Counted from the stretch's first letter, positions 51,062-60,135 are shown. The stretch is 64,000 bases of DNA from Oscillospiraceae bacterium (GCA_015065385.1 SVQK01000110.1:86204-150203); one strand, 5' to 3'. Made by a program: numbers and translations. The notes: generated by a model from the sequence alone, not told the origin.

Positions 51062-51589
51062 CTATTCGAGGTTGGCATGGCGGCGGCGCATCCCGTCCGG
51101 ATCCGAGGGAAGGGAGAGGACAACGGCGTCGCAGAAAATCAGAAGAACCTGCTCGAACAGGCTCCCGAGCCTCTGTCCCGATCCCGCATCCCCGCTCCCG
51201 CAGGGAAGGACGACGTCAGCCGGATGAATCGCGGCAAGAGGCGAACGGTCGGAAGCGGACACGACAAAGAGATCCGCTCCGGCCTTTTTTGCCGTCTCCG
51301 CATAGGAAAGAACGCTTTTCGTCGCGCCGGACGCGGAGGCCAGAAAGAGCAGATCTCCTTTTTCGACGGCGGGCGTGACCACCTCCCCGGCCGCGTAGAC
51401 GGTTCTGCCCGTCTGCATCAGTCTCATGGCGAACGCCTTCAGCATCAGGCCGGAACGCCCCGCTCCGCCGACGAATACCCGCTCATGGGCGAGAATGCAC
51501 CGGGCGGCCCGCTCCACGTCTTCGCCCGACAGCTTTTCAAGCGCGCCGTTCAGTTCGTCTGCAATCAGCGCGATTTTCGGAGAAAGCAT
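51062..51589 (-). CDS. hxlB: 6-phospho-3-hexuloisomerase-type SIS-domain protein
   Basis: 175 residues. The SIS fold shows VFVGGAGRSGLMLKAFAMRLMQ, GDLLFLASASGATKSVLSYA and the diagnostic C-terminus MRRRHANLE of HxlB/PHI. HxlB isomerises hexulose 6-phosphate to fructose 6-phosphate in the ribulose monophosphate pathway. No HxlA synthase is adjacent; instead the gene starts four bases after a URO-D-like gene, so they form a pair. The role may be formaldehyde handling or a different sugar phosphate (inference). Confidence 0.82.
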   Translation of the reverse strand: MLSPKIALIADELNGALEKLSGEDVERAARCILAHERVFVGGAGRSGLMLKAFAMRLMQTGRTVYAAGEVVTPAVEKGDLLFLASASGATKSVLSYAETAKKAGADLFVVSASDRSPLAAIHPADVVLPCGSGDAGSGQRLGSLFEQVLLIFCDAVVLSLPSDPDGMRRRHANLE

Positions 51590-51593
51590 CGCC

Positions 51594-52598
51594 TCATCCC
51601 TCCCGCACCGCTTTTTCCCCGTACTCCCGGAGCATGGAGACGAAGGCGCGGTACCGTTCGAGCGGGCAGTCGGGCGGCGTCTGATGATCCACCGAGGGGA
51701 TGAATCCGCCCGTTTTCATCACGGGGAACAGACGGTCGAATTCGCCCCGCATGGCCTCCTCGCTCTTTCGCATGGTCATTTTGTCGAACGCGCCGATGAA
51801 GAGAAAATCGGGATAGGCCTCTCTCAGCGCGGGAAGATCGACGCCCGCCTGCCGCTCGAGCGGGAGAACGCCCTCGATCCCGGCCCGTCTGAGCCACGGG
51901 ATCATCCGCGTCACGTCGCCGTCCGTGTCCACGAGCACCTTCGTCCCGTGCTCCCGGATGAACGGAACCACCTTGCGGTAAAAGGGCAGAAGGAATTCGT
52001 CAAAGCATTCCTCGGAGAGCATCGGCCCGTTGTTGTAGCTCATATCCTCGGCAAAGGTCATGAAATCCGGGGTGAGGATTTTGTAAACCCGCTCCAAAAG
52101 GCGGAGCTCATAGTCCGCGAGATCGCCGAGGATCCGGTGATAGAGTTCCGGATAATCGTAGAACGAATAGAGATGTCCCTCGATTCCGAAGAGCCTCCGG
52201 GGAAACCAGAACCCGCCTTCGAGCGTGATCCAAATGGGATACTCGCCCGCGTCGTGCTCCTTTTTCCGCCGAGCCATATCCGCCATCGCGCCGTCCGCGC
52301 TGCGGTCGGGATAGAGGTAAGGCAGAATCGCCTCGTATCCTTCTTCATCCTCCATGATCGAGCCTCCGTTGAACGCGGGGGACGGGCATCCCGGTCCCGT
52401 ATGCGGCAGCCAGTACTGAACATGCTGATCGAGGCCCAGAAACGGAGCGATCTCCCCCCAGCCGAGCGTCTCCGGAAGGCCCTGCTCCCGCCATGCCCGG
52501 ACGGTCTTATCCCACCACCCCGCCCATTCTATCATGGGAAGGCGGTCGTCCGGTTTCTCAAAGTTCAAAACGGCCCGAAAACGGTCGCGGTTGGTCAT
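51594..52598 (-). CDS. URO-D-fold protein, putative methyltransferase, paired with HxlB
   Basis: 334 residues, ATG behind GAGGTGAAC. URO-D barrel of the non-HemE type: MTNRDRFRAVLNFEKPDDRLPM at the N-terminus, FAEDMSYNNGPMLSEECFDEF, TKVLVDTDGDVTRMIPWLRR, IEGVLPLERQAGVDLPALRE and FLFIGAFDKMTM. This LDTDGD-type segment is typical of trimethylamine/methoxy-type methyltransferase homologues. It overlaps functionally with HxlB in an apparent two-gene operon, which may link methyl or one-carbon metabolism with sugar phosphates (inference). Shorter than the 412-residue homologue at 27831. Confidence 0.72.
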   Translation of the reverse strand: MTNRDRFRAVLNFEKPDDRLPMIEWAGWWDKTVRAWREQGLPETLGWGEIAPFLGLDQHVQYWLPHTGPGCPSPAFNGGSIMEDEEGYEAILPYLYPDRSADGAMADMARRKKEHDAGEYPIWITLEGGFWFPRRLFGIEGHLYSFYDYPELYHRILGDLADYELRLLERVYKILTPDFMTFAEDMSYNNGPMLSEECFDEFLLPFYRKVVPFIREHGTKVLVDTDGDVTRMIPWLRRAGIEGVLPLERQAGVDLPALREAYPDFLFIGAFDKMTMRKSEEAMRGEFDRLFPVMKTGGFIPSVDHQTPPDCPLERYRAFVSMLREYGEKAVREG

Positions 52599-52700
52599 AG
52601 TTCACCTCAGTCTGAATCTTTCTTTTGACATGATATCGCCCCGGACGGGCTGATGCAGGCGGAAGAGGCAAAATGCGTCTCCCGGAAAATTCGCGGGGCG

Positions 52701-53507
52701 TCATGGGCGTGGCTGCTTCCGTCCCGAACGCTCCGGGTCGAGAACCGGACGGACGCGGGCCATCATATCGAAGCCGAAGAGCGTTTTGATCAGCCATGCG
52801 ATCAGCACGAGGCCGAGACACGGCAGAATGCAGCTAGTTACGATCAGAATCGCCACGGATTCGACATAGTGGTTCAACAGATCGGCGGCCTTGTCGGACA
52901 AGCTGGACGCCGTCTCGGACAGTTTGGCGAGGATGCTCTTGATGAGCGATTCGTCGGCTTCCGCGAGGGGAGCGGTTTCGTCGTTCAGCTCTTCCGAGGA
53001 ATCGAGCGTCCGGTCGATCTGAGCGGAATAGGTTTCGTAAACGCCGTCGGAAATCAGAAGACTGATCGGGATCGCCACGACGACCGCCGCCGTGAAGAGC
53101 GCGATCTTGGCCGCGAGGAACTTTCCCTTTCTCCAGACCCAGATCCCGAGGATCCCGATGAAACAGGCGATGGGAATGAACGCCTTGAACGCCGCGGCTC
53201 CGAGCAGGGTCAGAAGCGCTTTTTCGGTATAGAGCACGCTCAGGATGATCAGAAAGTATCCGGTCAGATCCGCCAGCTTATCCGCGATCGGCGTCGCGGT
53301 ATCGCCCGGAATCGCAGAAATCCCGGCGGAGGCTACCGCGGAGGCGGAAGTCAGCTTCAAAACGGTCGATGTCTTATCGTCGATCGAATCGATGAGGGAT
53401 TTGCTGAGCTGCGCGTTTTCCGCCAGACGGGCCACCGGGAAAAACGAGAGCGCGGCGATCAGCACGAGCAGCAGCGAAATCAGAACCTTTGTCAGCTTTT
53501 TATCCAT
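52701..53507 (-). CDS. Polytopic membrane protein of unknown function
   Basis: 268 residues with an N-terminal signal/anchor helix (VLISLLLVLIAALSFFPVA), a first extracytoplasmic loop, helices near residues 85-155, a second loop rich in acidic and Ser residues (DSSEELNDETAPLAEADESL) and a C-terminal helix pair. No family recognised. It follows a DUF4230 gene by 12 bases, so the two probably form an operon and may interact in the membrane. The C-terminal tail is basic. The gap 52599-52700 holds no gene. Confidence 0.6.
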   Translation of the reverse strand: MDKKLTKVLISLLLVLIAALSFFPVARLAENAQLSKSLIDSIDDKTSTVLKLTSASAVASAGISAIPGDTATPIADKLADLTGYFLIILSVLYTEKALLTLLGAAAFKAFIPIACFIGILGIWVWRKGKFLAAKIALFTAAVVVAIPISLLISDGVYETYSAQIDRTLDSSEELNDETAPLAEADESLIKSILAKLSETASSLSDKAADLLNHYVESVAILIVTSCILPCLGLVLIAWLIKTLFGFDMMARVRPVLDPERSGRKQPRP

Positions 53508-53519
53508 GATGCGCCTCCC

Positions 53520-54206
53520 TTACTCAGTTTCCCAGAGGATGTTGTACTCTCTCAGATCCAAAACCCCGCCGATGAAGGTTTCCACGACGCGGCGCGCGTT
53601 TTCGTCGGCCTGTTTGAGGATCCCGCGCTCGATGGCTCGCTCTCTCGCTTTTTCCTCGAGTTCGACCAGCGAGCCGTTGAAGTCGGACACGGAGAGCGGA
53701 TTTCCGATCCCGTTTTTCTCCGAATAGAGCACGAAGCTTGCGGGATCGATATCGACGTTTTGAATCGCGGCCTTCGGCATCCTGACGGTGACCGCCCTTA
53801 CCTCCCGGTCGAGATCCACCGAAATGCTTCCGAAGTCGATCCCCGCCGTCACAACGCCGTCATAGGTCGCCAGATAGCTCGATTCGGTAAAGCCGAGCGT
53901 CAGGCTGAACAGCGTTTTGACCTTGGACTGCGAGACGGCGTCCGTGAACAGGTACTCCTGCGTGACAAGGGTTCCGATATCCCGTATGCCCTCCTCAAGC
54001 GACTCCACGGAAATCTCCCGCTCCACCTCGATGATCTGAATGCCGTGACCGGCGGTTTTGCTGTTCTCGGCTTCAACCTGAACCGAAACGGCAGCCGCGT
54101 CTTCCGAACGACCGCTCAGTCCCACGGCGACGACAACGATGATGACGATCACTACAACGGCGATTGCGACGAGAAGACAGACGGTTTTCTTATCCGGTTT
54201 TCCCAT
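53520..54206 (-). CDS. DUF4230 membrane-anchored protein
   Basis: 228 residues. One N-terminal membrane helix (VCLLVAIAVVVIVIIVVVAV) is followed by a DUF4230 domain: GIQIIEVEREISVESLEEGI, TLFSLTLGFTESSYLATYDG, VTAGIDFGSISVDLDREVRAVTV and MPKAAIQNVDIDPASF. Proteins of this family sit at the outer membrane face; their function is unknown. It has its own promoter and precedes the polytopic membrane protein gene. Confidence 0.8.
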   Translation of the reverse strand: MGKPDKKTVCLLVAIAVVVIVIIVVVAVGLSGRSEDAAAVSVQVEAENSKTAGHGIQIIEVEREISVESLEEGIRDIGTLVTQEYLFTDAVSQSKVKTLFSLTLGFTESSYLATYDGVVTAGIDFGSISVDLDREVRAVTVRMPKAAIQNVDIDPASFVLYSEKNGIGNPLSVSDFNGSLVELEEKARERAIERGILKQADENARRVVETFIGGVLDLREYNILWETE

Positions 54207-54249
54207 TTGCTTCGACCCTACCTCCTGACCGTTCGAACTATATCGTGTT

Positions 54250-54279
54250 ATTATACCATATTTCGACGGGAAGGGTCAA
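54250..54279 (-). promoter_or_regulatory. Promoter of the DUF4230 pair
   Basis: Minus strand TTGACC (54279-54274), 18-base spacer, TATAAT (54255-54250). Confidence 0.7.
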
Positions 54280-54335
54280 GAGGTTTTTCGGAGGCCGGTC
54301 TTCCGATCTGCTTTTTCCGGAAAGATCCTGACGCA

Positions 54336-54369
54336 GAAAAAATCCCGCCGTCCGATGCAGCGGGATTAT
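54336..54369 (-). terminator. Terminator of the third solute-binding protein gene
   Basis: Minus strand AATCCCGC, 11-base loop, GCGGGATT, then TTTTCTG. Confidence 0.8.
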
Positions 54370-54388
54370 CGAGGGGAATTCAGTCTGC

Positions 54389-55903
54389 TTATTCCTGAAA
54401 CGCTCGGATCGTTTCGATCAGCTTTTCCATGGTCTTCTGCTGGATCTTGAGATTCTTCGTTGCCATGGAGACAAAATTGAAGGTGCCGCTGTCGTACTGG
54501 CTGTTGTACGCGTTGGCGTAGGTATTGCCCCACGAGAAGTCCACCGCCCAGTCGTACACCTTGGTAGCCATGCAGATGTGCAGCATTTCGATGGTTTCCT
54601 CGTCCCTCACGAGCTTTGAGGCGAGCAGCGTGTCGTACAGCGCGGCATCGACCGTTTCCGTGGAAAACGCACCGAGCGCCTCGATGCAGGCTCCGATGAA
54701 GGCGCGGTCGGTCGCCGTGACCGGACAGACGAACGAGGTGACGACGTAGTTCGAGATATAGTTTCCGTAGGTCTTCTGTTCCTCGTCGTACTTCGGACCG
54801 GGAACGATGCCGAAATCGTCCGCCATATCCCGGAACAGGTTGATGTTGCCGAGGTTCATGAGATACGAAACGGCATGGCCGGTAGTGAACGCCTCGTCGT
54901 AGGAGGTGCCGGTCTGGTCGGTGTAGATCAGCTTTTTCTCATAGCCATATTCGAAGATGCGCTCGACGGCGTTGACGTGGCGTTCGCTCAGCGTGTTGAT
55001 CATGAACTCTCCGTTCTCGTCGATTTCGATGGATTTCTCGTTGAAAGCGTAGACGAAGTGTTTGACCTTGTCAAAATTTTCGATGTGCGACACAATGTCG
55101 TTCTTCATGTCGAGGACGCCGTCGCCGTTGAGATCCCGCTCGCATGCCTTTTCCAGCTTGTACATCTCGTCGATCGTCCAGCGGCCTTCCCGGACAAGCT
55201 CATACGGCTGCTCAAGCCCGGCGTCGGCGACGATGACCTTGTTGAAGTAGATCGGGCACACAGCGTAGTCGTCGGCCAGCTGATAATCCCCCGAGAGGAA
55301 GTACAGGCGGTCGCCGAACAGCCGGAAGGTATCGACAAAGTTCTCGTCCCACCACGGACTGTCGATATTGAGATTCTCAAAGGTTTCAAGGTTGGCAAGA
55401 TAACCGGCCTGAAGCGGTTCGCCCGTCGAGGAGAGTCCGCTGAGCGAGGCGTCGAAATCGTCGGATCCCGCGGTCACCGCCTGCGCGAACCGTTTGTTCT
55501 GGTTGGCGGACGAGCCCTCCAAGACCGGAACGACCTTGATGTTGAGCAGCTCCTCCGCGCGGCTGTTGCGGTCATAAATGGCGTCGTTCGTGATCTCTCC
55601 GGTATAGCCCTCCGCAAAGATCTCCTGAAAGTCGGGACCCATAAAGGCGTAGAACTGCTGGCCCGGTTCGATCCCGAGAATGCGGAATTCCCTGCCCCCG
55701 AAATCGAGGTCGGCGAACTGCTCTCCGATGATCGAAGCCGGCGTAGGCTCCGCTTCTTCCTCGGGGACGGTCTCATCCTCGATGCGGGGAGTCTCCTCGG
55801 CCGAAACGGACGTTTTTTCCTCGGGTGCGGGCTGCTGCTCCGAACAGGCCGTCATCCCCGCCGCGGCAAGCAGCGCAAGGAGGAGGGCGACACATCGTTT
55901 CAT
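54389..55903 (-). CDS. Family-1 extracellular solute-binding lipoprotein
   Basis: 504 residues from MKRCVALLLALLAAAGMTAC; a TTG nine bases earlier is possible but too close to AAAGGAA. Lipobox GMTAC is followed by an acidic linker. The binding body carries YELVREGRWTIDEMYKLEKA and the calcium-loop-like DLNGDGVLDMKND, as in the other two orphan binding proteins. It is monocistronic between its own promoter and terminator, with no transport or enzyme gene beside it. Ligand unknown; it must use permeases encoded elsewhere or act in sensing (inference). Confidence 0.84.
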   Translation of the reverse strand: MKRCVALLLALLAAAGMTACSEQQPAPEEKTSVSAEETPRIEDETVPEEEAEPTPASIIGEQFADLDFGGREFRILGIEPGQQFYAFMGPDFQEIFAEGYTGEITNDAIYDRNSRAEELLNIKVVPVLEGSSANQNKRFAQAVTAGSDDFDASLSGLSSTGEPLQAGYLANLETFENLNIDSPWWDENFVDTFRLFGDRLYFLSGDYQLADDYAVCPIYFNKVIVADAGLEQPYELVREGRWTIDEMYKLEKACERDLNGDGVLDMKNDIVSHIENFDKVKHFVYAFNEKSIEIDENGEFMINTLSERHVNAVERIFEYGYEKKLIYTDQTGTSYDEAFTTGHAVSYLMNLGNINLFRDMADDFGIVPGPKYDEEQKTYGNYISNYVVTSFVCPVTATDRAFIGACIEALGAFSTETVDAALYDTLLASKLVRDEETIEMLHICMATKVYDWAVDFSWGNTYANAYNSQYDSGTFNFVSMATKNLKIQQKTMEKLIETIRAFQE

Positions 55904-55976
55904 AACGCTCAATTCCTTTCGTCATGATTGATTAAATTTATAGAATAAAGATCGTCTGACGAGACGCCGTAATGTT

Positions 55977-56005
55977 ATTTTAGCACAAATCTCGGGCAAA
56001 ATCAA
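55977..56005 (-). promoter_or_regulatory. Promoter of the third solute-binding protein gene
   Basis: Minus strand TTGATT (56005-56000), 17-base spacer, TAAAAT (55982-55977). A small CGTCT/AGACG hairpin lies in the leader. Confidence 0.65.
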
Positions 56006-56033
56006 GATTCCGCAAATGCGGACGGCACAAATT

Positions 56034-56072
56034 CAAAAAAAACCCGTGGATCGGCACACGCAGATCCACGGA
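56034..56072 (-). terminator. Strong terminator of the LamG-DHHW-MBOAT operon
   Basis: Minus strand CCGTGGATC, ten-base loop, GATCCACGG, then a run of eight T with one preceding G. It lies 27 bases after the MBOAT stop. Confidence 0.88.
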
Positions 56073-56098
56073 AAAGAGAGCTTCAAACACGGAAACGG

Positions 56099-57538
56099 TC
56101 AGAATCTGAAATAGATGAACGGGTTGTACGATCCCGCCGCGATGGAGACGACGGAGAGGAGGAAGACCGCGACGGAGCACACGCACGCGGCGGTTTCCAG
56201 GACGGCCCGGCCTTTCGGTGCGGCTGTTTCGCGCTTTTCGGCCATTCTGCGTCCGATGCCGGTGGAGAGAACGATCCCGGCGATCATGGCAAGGATGAAG
56301 ATGCCGTTCACGCCGCTGCGCTCGAGGATCATGCCCCAAGTCACGGTCCCGCTGCCGAGTCCGTAGCCGCCGAACATCGCGCGGAGCATTCCGAACGCGT
56401 AGGAGATCGATTCCGCCCGGAAGATCACCCACCCGATCACCACGATCAGAAGCGTGTACACGCGGTTCAGAACCGGGATCTCGGAGATCTTCTTACCCCA
56501 GAGCAGCTTTTCGAGGATCAGAAGGACGCCGTAATAGACGCCCCAGAGGACAAAGGTCCACGCCGCCCCGTGCCAGAGTCCCGTCAGGATCCAGACCACT
56601 GCGATGTTGAAGATCCAGCGCGGTTTCGAAACCCGGTTGCCTCCGAGGGGAATATAGACATAGTCCCGGAAGAACGAGGACATGGAGATGTGCCACCGCC
56701 GCCAGAAATCCGTCACGGAGGTCGCCGCGTAGGGATCGTTGAAGTTCTCAAGGTAGTGGAACCCCATCATGCGCCCCATGCCGATCGCCATATCGGAATA
56801 GCCGGAGAAATCGAAGTAGATCTGGATCGTATAGGCCAGCGCGCCGATCCACGACGCGACCGCTCCGCAGGCGGAAGGATCGTATCCGAAAATCCCGTCC
56901 GCCGCAACCGCCGCCACATTTGCAATAAGCACCTTTTTCCCGAGCCCGGCGACAAAGCGGCGCAGTCCCGCATACACGTCGTCCCGCGAGACCTCGCGCC
57001 CGGTCAGCTCTCCCTCGACGGTTTTGTACCGCACGACCGGCCCGGCGATCAGCTGAGGAAACGCGCAGAGATACATCATCACGATCCCGGGGTTCCTCTG
57101 CGCCCTGACTTCCCCGCGGTACACATCGGCGACGTAGGAAAGGATCTGGAACGTGTAAAAGCTGATGCCGATGGGAAGCTCGATCGCGGGCAGGGGAAGA
57201 TCCAGCCCCGCGATCCGGTTGAGGTTTTCCACGGCAAATCCCGCGTACTTGAACACCCCGAGCATCCCGAGCAGCAGAACGAGCGACACAACGAGCGAAG
57301 CCTTCGCCGCCCCCGGCCTGTTCTTTTCCCGGAAAGCCTGAATCGCCAGACTTCCGCCCCAGCCGATCAGGGACGCGGCGAGGATCAGCGGAAGATAGAC
57401 GACTCTGCCCCACGCGTAGAAAATCAGGGAGAAAATCAGAAGGAGGGCGTTTTTGAACGCGCGTTTCGGAAGCAGGTAATAGAGCGCGAAGAACAGCGGG
57501 AAAAATGCGCAGACGAAAATCAAAGATGAAAACAGCAT
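56099..57538 (-). CDS. MBOAT-family O-acyltransferase (AlgI/PatA/DltB-like)
   Basis: 479 residues with about 11 membrane helices. MBOAT features are ISFYTFQILSYVADVYRG, RWHISMSSFFRDYVYIPLGG and the catalytic His in GLWHGAAWTFVLWG (near residue 322). Relatives AlgI and PatA move acetyl groups across the membrane to modify exopolysaccharide or peptidoglycan. The upstream neighbour is an AlgX/DHHW-like protein, the usual extracytoplasmic partner, and both lie behind a LamG-type surface protein. The operon therefore probably O-acetylates a surface glycan. Confidence 0.9.
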   Translation of the reverse strand: MLFSSLIFVCAFFPLFFALYYLLPKRAFKNALLLIFSLIFYAWGRVVYLPLILAASLIGWGGSLAIQAFREKNRPGAAKASLVVSLVLLLGMLGVFKYAGFAVENLNRIAGLDLPLPAIELPIGISFYTFQILSYVADVYRGEVRAQRNPGIVMMYLCAFPQLIAGPVVRYKTVEGELTGREVSRDDVYAGLRRFVAGLGKKVLIANVAAVAADGIFGYDPSACGAVASWIGALAYTIQIYFDFSGYSDMAIGMGRMMGFHYLENFNDPYAATSVTDFWRRWHISMSSFFRDYVYIPLGGNRVSKPRWIFNIAVVWILTGLWHGAAWTFVLWGVYYGVLLILEKLLWGKKISEIPVLNRVYTLLIVVIGWVIFRAESISYAFGMLRAMFGGYGLGSGTVTWGMILERSGVNGIFILAMIAGIVLSTGIGRRMAEKRETAAPKGRAVLETAACVCSVAVFLLSVVSIAAGSYNPFIYFRF

Positions 57539-57553
57539 GCGAATCCCCTCCCG

Positions 57554-58957
57554 TCAGTCCAGAACGATTGCGGACAGCCGGTCGTCCCCGTAGATGTCGA
57601 ACAGGATCCGGTCCGAGAACTGCTCGAACAGGACGTCGGTGATCCCGTTTTCCTCGATCACGGCGCGGTAGTCCATTCCGGAGTAGTGGGTGTAATAGTA
57701 CGCGACCGTTTTGTCGAACGCGCTCCCGAGCAGCTCGACGAATCCCTGCGTGTAGCTGTCGCCGATCACGAGGAGATTCCGCCCGGTGTGGTTGTCCGGA
57801 TACTCCACGGTATAGACCTCCGGGAAGAAGACCGCGTAGACGTTCACGTCCGGCGTCACATACTTCTGCTTGGCGAGGAACTTGACCTGCCGCTCGAACT
57901 TCCATATGGGGGAGCATTTATACGTCCCGAGGTCGCAGTCGTACACGCGGAACGGATCCCAGAGATCGAGCGTCTGACAGGTTCTCGCCGCGCTCCCGTA
58001 GAACCGGGTTTCGGGAAAATCGATCGGTTCGCCGAGGGCCACGGGCTCGTGATCCGGACAGATCATTTCACAGAGCTGGCAGAAGCCGCAGTAGCTGCCG
58101 TAGGTTGACCAGTGGTGGTCGGTCAGATAGACCTTCTCCACCCGGTCCCTGAGCGTGCCGATGTCCCATTTCTGGGCGGTGATCCGCTCGTCGAGCAGGG
58201 AGAGGAAGAGGTCGGCGTATTTCCCCGTCGATTCCTCGCCGACGATCACGTCCTCGTAATAGTCGGTGTCCTGCATCCGCGTGAGGAGCATGAAATAGAA
58301 ATTCACGTCCGGAACGGCCTCCGCGATTTTGTTCAGCTTTTTCGCCTGGAGCGTGACGCGCGCCTCCTTCGCCTTGTCCGTCAGATCGACCGCCGTGTCG
58401 AGGAAGGAGGTTTCAAAGCCGTCGCCGAACGTCGCGTCGATCCGGTAGTACCGGTGCGTGCCCGTCGATTTGAGCAGGGTGGAGGATACGGACACGACCT
58501 GATCTCTCGGATCGACGGGTTCCTCGGGCTCGGGTTCGGGCAGATCCGCGTCCACCGCTTCCTCGCCGATGGGCTGGTTCGAGAGCGTGTCCAACGACGT
58601 TGTCGGCTCGGTAGGCGTCTCGGTCTGGGTCTTTCCCGCGTTCGATCTCATGTCGGCGTAGAGAGAGGCGGTCGGGGCGTTCAGCGTGTCCCGCGCTTTT
58701 CCGTACGCGAACACGGTCTCGTAATACCCGGGCATGAAATCGGTATAGAGGTCTGTGAGAGTCTTTTTGAATCCGACCAGCGTATTCAGCACGCCGTCCT
58801 CGGGCGCGTTCTCATAAAACTGCGCCTCTTCTCCCATGTTGCCGAGATCCCGCACCTCGAACAGTCCCGCGTCCGCCCCGGCTTTCATGAAGGGTGCGCC
58901 GAACAGCAGAACGATGAAGATCAGTCCCAGCGCGGCAAGATACAGTTTGCGATTCAT
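57554..58957 (-). CDS. DHHW-family (AlgX-like) O-acetyltransferase partner
   Basis: 467 residues with an N-terminal signal anchor (LYLAALGLIFIVLLFGAPF) and an SGNH-like extracytoplasmic domain. The catalytic pair DHHWSTYGSYC lies near residue 278, and LLVIGDSYTQGF, with the candidate nucleophile Ser, near residue 399. This order matches AlgX/AlgJ and DHHW proteins, which take acetyl groups from an MBOAT protein and place them on polysaccharide. A Pro/Glu-rich stretch (LPEPEPEEPVDPRD) interrupts the N-terminal half. Its ATG overlaps the stop of the LamG gene (ATGA) and the MBOAT gene follows after 15 bases. Confidence 0.85.
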   Translation of the reverse strand: MNRKLYLAALGLIFIVLLFGAPFMKAGADAGLFEVRDLGNMGEEAQFYENAPEDGVLNTLVGFKKTLTDLYTDFMPGYYETVFAYGKARDTLNAPTASLYADMRSNAGKTQTETPTEPTTSLDTLSNQPIGEEAVDADLPEPEPEEPVDPRDQVVSVSSTLLKSTGTHRYYRIDATFGDGFETSFLDTAVDLTDKAKEARVTLQAKKLNKIAEAVPDVNFYFMLLTRMQDTDYYEDVIVGEESTGKYADLFLSLLDERITAQKWDIGTLRDRVEKVYLTDHHWSTYGSYCGFCQLCEMICPDHEPVALGEPIDFPETRFYGSAARTCQTLDLWDPFRVYDCDLGTYKCSPIWKFERQVKFLAKQKYVTPDVNVYAVFFPEVYTVEYPDNHTGRNLLVIGDSYTQGFVELLGSAFDKTVAYYYTHYSGMDYRAVIEENGITDVLFEQFSDRILFDIYGDDRLSAIVLD

Positions 58958-59949
58958 TTTGACCTCCTTCCGAAAAGCGCGCGGCCTCCCATGTAAACGA
59001 GGAACAGCGCGGCGAGCAGAATCCCGCCCATGGCGAAGAACGCGCCCGGCTTTCTCTCGCGGGGACCGTCCTCCGCAGCCGGATCGTCGCCGGAGTCTTC
59101 GGCGTCAAAACCGTCCTCATCCTCGAAGTTCTCTGCTTCCTCCGCGGCCTGCGGATCGTCTTCCGGCACGGTTTCTTCCTCTTCCGGCGCCTCCGGTTCA
59201 TCCGGTGTCTCAGGCTCTTCGGGATCCGGCTCCGGCGGGTTTTCGGGCAGCGGGACGGTATTCGTCTCGTAGAGGGTCATGATTTCGGCGTCCGTGAGAA
59301 GACGTCCGAAGAACCACGCGTCGTCCATGGCGTACTGCGGCGCGCTCTGCCAGCCCTTCTGCTCCGGCGCGTCGTTTCCGAGCAGCGTCATGCCGAGCGT
59401 CTGCCAGCCGTACATGCCGTCGAGGAACTCCCCGTTGACGTAAACGGACGTGAGCTCCATATCGTTGTCGTATGTGAAGGTGAGCATCGTCCATGTGTCG
59501 GCTGGAACCCTGTACGGGACCGACTTGTCCACGATCCCGTTCATGGTGGCTCCGACCGTCCCGTTGTCCTGAATCAGGCGGAGCGAGCCCGTGAGGCTCG
59601 AACACAAGAAGACGTGATGCGGAACGTCGGACGCCTTCACCCAGAAGCTCGCGGTCCAGTTCCCTTCGATATCGTCCGAATAAAGACCGACGGCATCCGA
59701 ATCCGTCTCAAAGTAAATCGCTCCCTCGGGCGTCCCGTCCCTTCCCTCGACAAAGCGGGGATTTCCCCTGAGCTTTCCGGTCAGCGCGCCGGACGCCTCG
59801 TCCGCGTCTCCGTCAAACCGGAACCAGAGTCCGCTTTCCGGAATATCCAACGGATCCGTCGGCAGTACGGCTGAGACGGGGGACGCGGAACAGACCAGCT
59901 CTGTAATCATAAAGAGAGAAAACAAGGCGGCAGCAGTCTGTTTTTTCAT
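58954..59949 (-). CDS. Surface protein with LamG/concanavalin-like domain, acidic linker and C-terminal anchor
   Basis: 331 residues from MKKQTAAALFSLFMITELVC. Signal peptide, then a laminin-G/concanavalin-type beta-sandwich (LWFRFDGDADEASGALTGKL, GNWTASFWVKASD, WTMLTFTYDNDMELTSVYVNG, YAMDDAWFFGRLLTDAEIMT). A Pro/Glu/Asp-rich linker of about 75 residues leads to one membrane helix (FAMGGILLAALFLVYMGGRA) and a basic end. It probably binds glycans at the cell surface. It is first in the operon with the DHHW and MBOAT genes and is translationally coupled to the former. Ribosome site is distant (AAAGGA, 16 bases), so the start is less certain. Confidence 0.78.
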   Translation of the reverse strand: MKKQTAAALFSLFMITELVCSASPVSAVLPTDPLDIPESGLWFRFDGDADEASGALTGKLRGNPRFVEGRDGTPEGAIYFETDSDAVGLYSDDIEGNWTASFWVKASDVPHHVFLCSSLTGSLRLIQDNGTVGATMNGIVDKSVPYRVPADTWTMLTFTYDNDMELTSVYVNGEFLDGMYGWQTLGMTLLGNDAPEQKGWQSAPQYAMDDAWFFGRLLTDAEIMTLYETNTVPLPENPPEPDPEEPETPDEPEAPEEEETVPEDDPQAAEEAENFEDEDGFDAEDSGDDPAAEDGPRERKPGAFFAMGGILLAALFLVYMGGRALFGRRSK

Positions 59950-60009
59950 TCTGAATGGTCCAGATTCCTTTCGATGAAATATGGTTGTGACAGCCGGTGC
60001 AGTCGCACT

Positions 60010-60039
60010 ATTATAGCACATCCGGACGGGGAAACGCAA
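60010..60039 (-). promoter_or_regulatory. Promoter of the LamG-DHHW-MBOAT operon
   Basis: Minus strand TTGCGT (60039-60034), 18-base spacer, TATAAT (60015-60010). Confidence 0.7.
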
Positions 60040-60135
60040 GAGTTTTTTGCTCTCCGCTGCCGGACGCCGGGCATCTCACGCTGATCCGGACGGGCATGTC
60101 GCTCTCGCCGCGGTTGGCGATGGCCGCGCCGGGGA

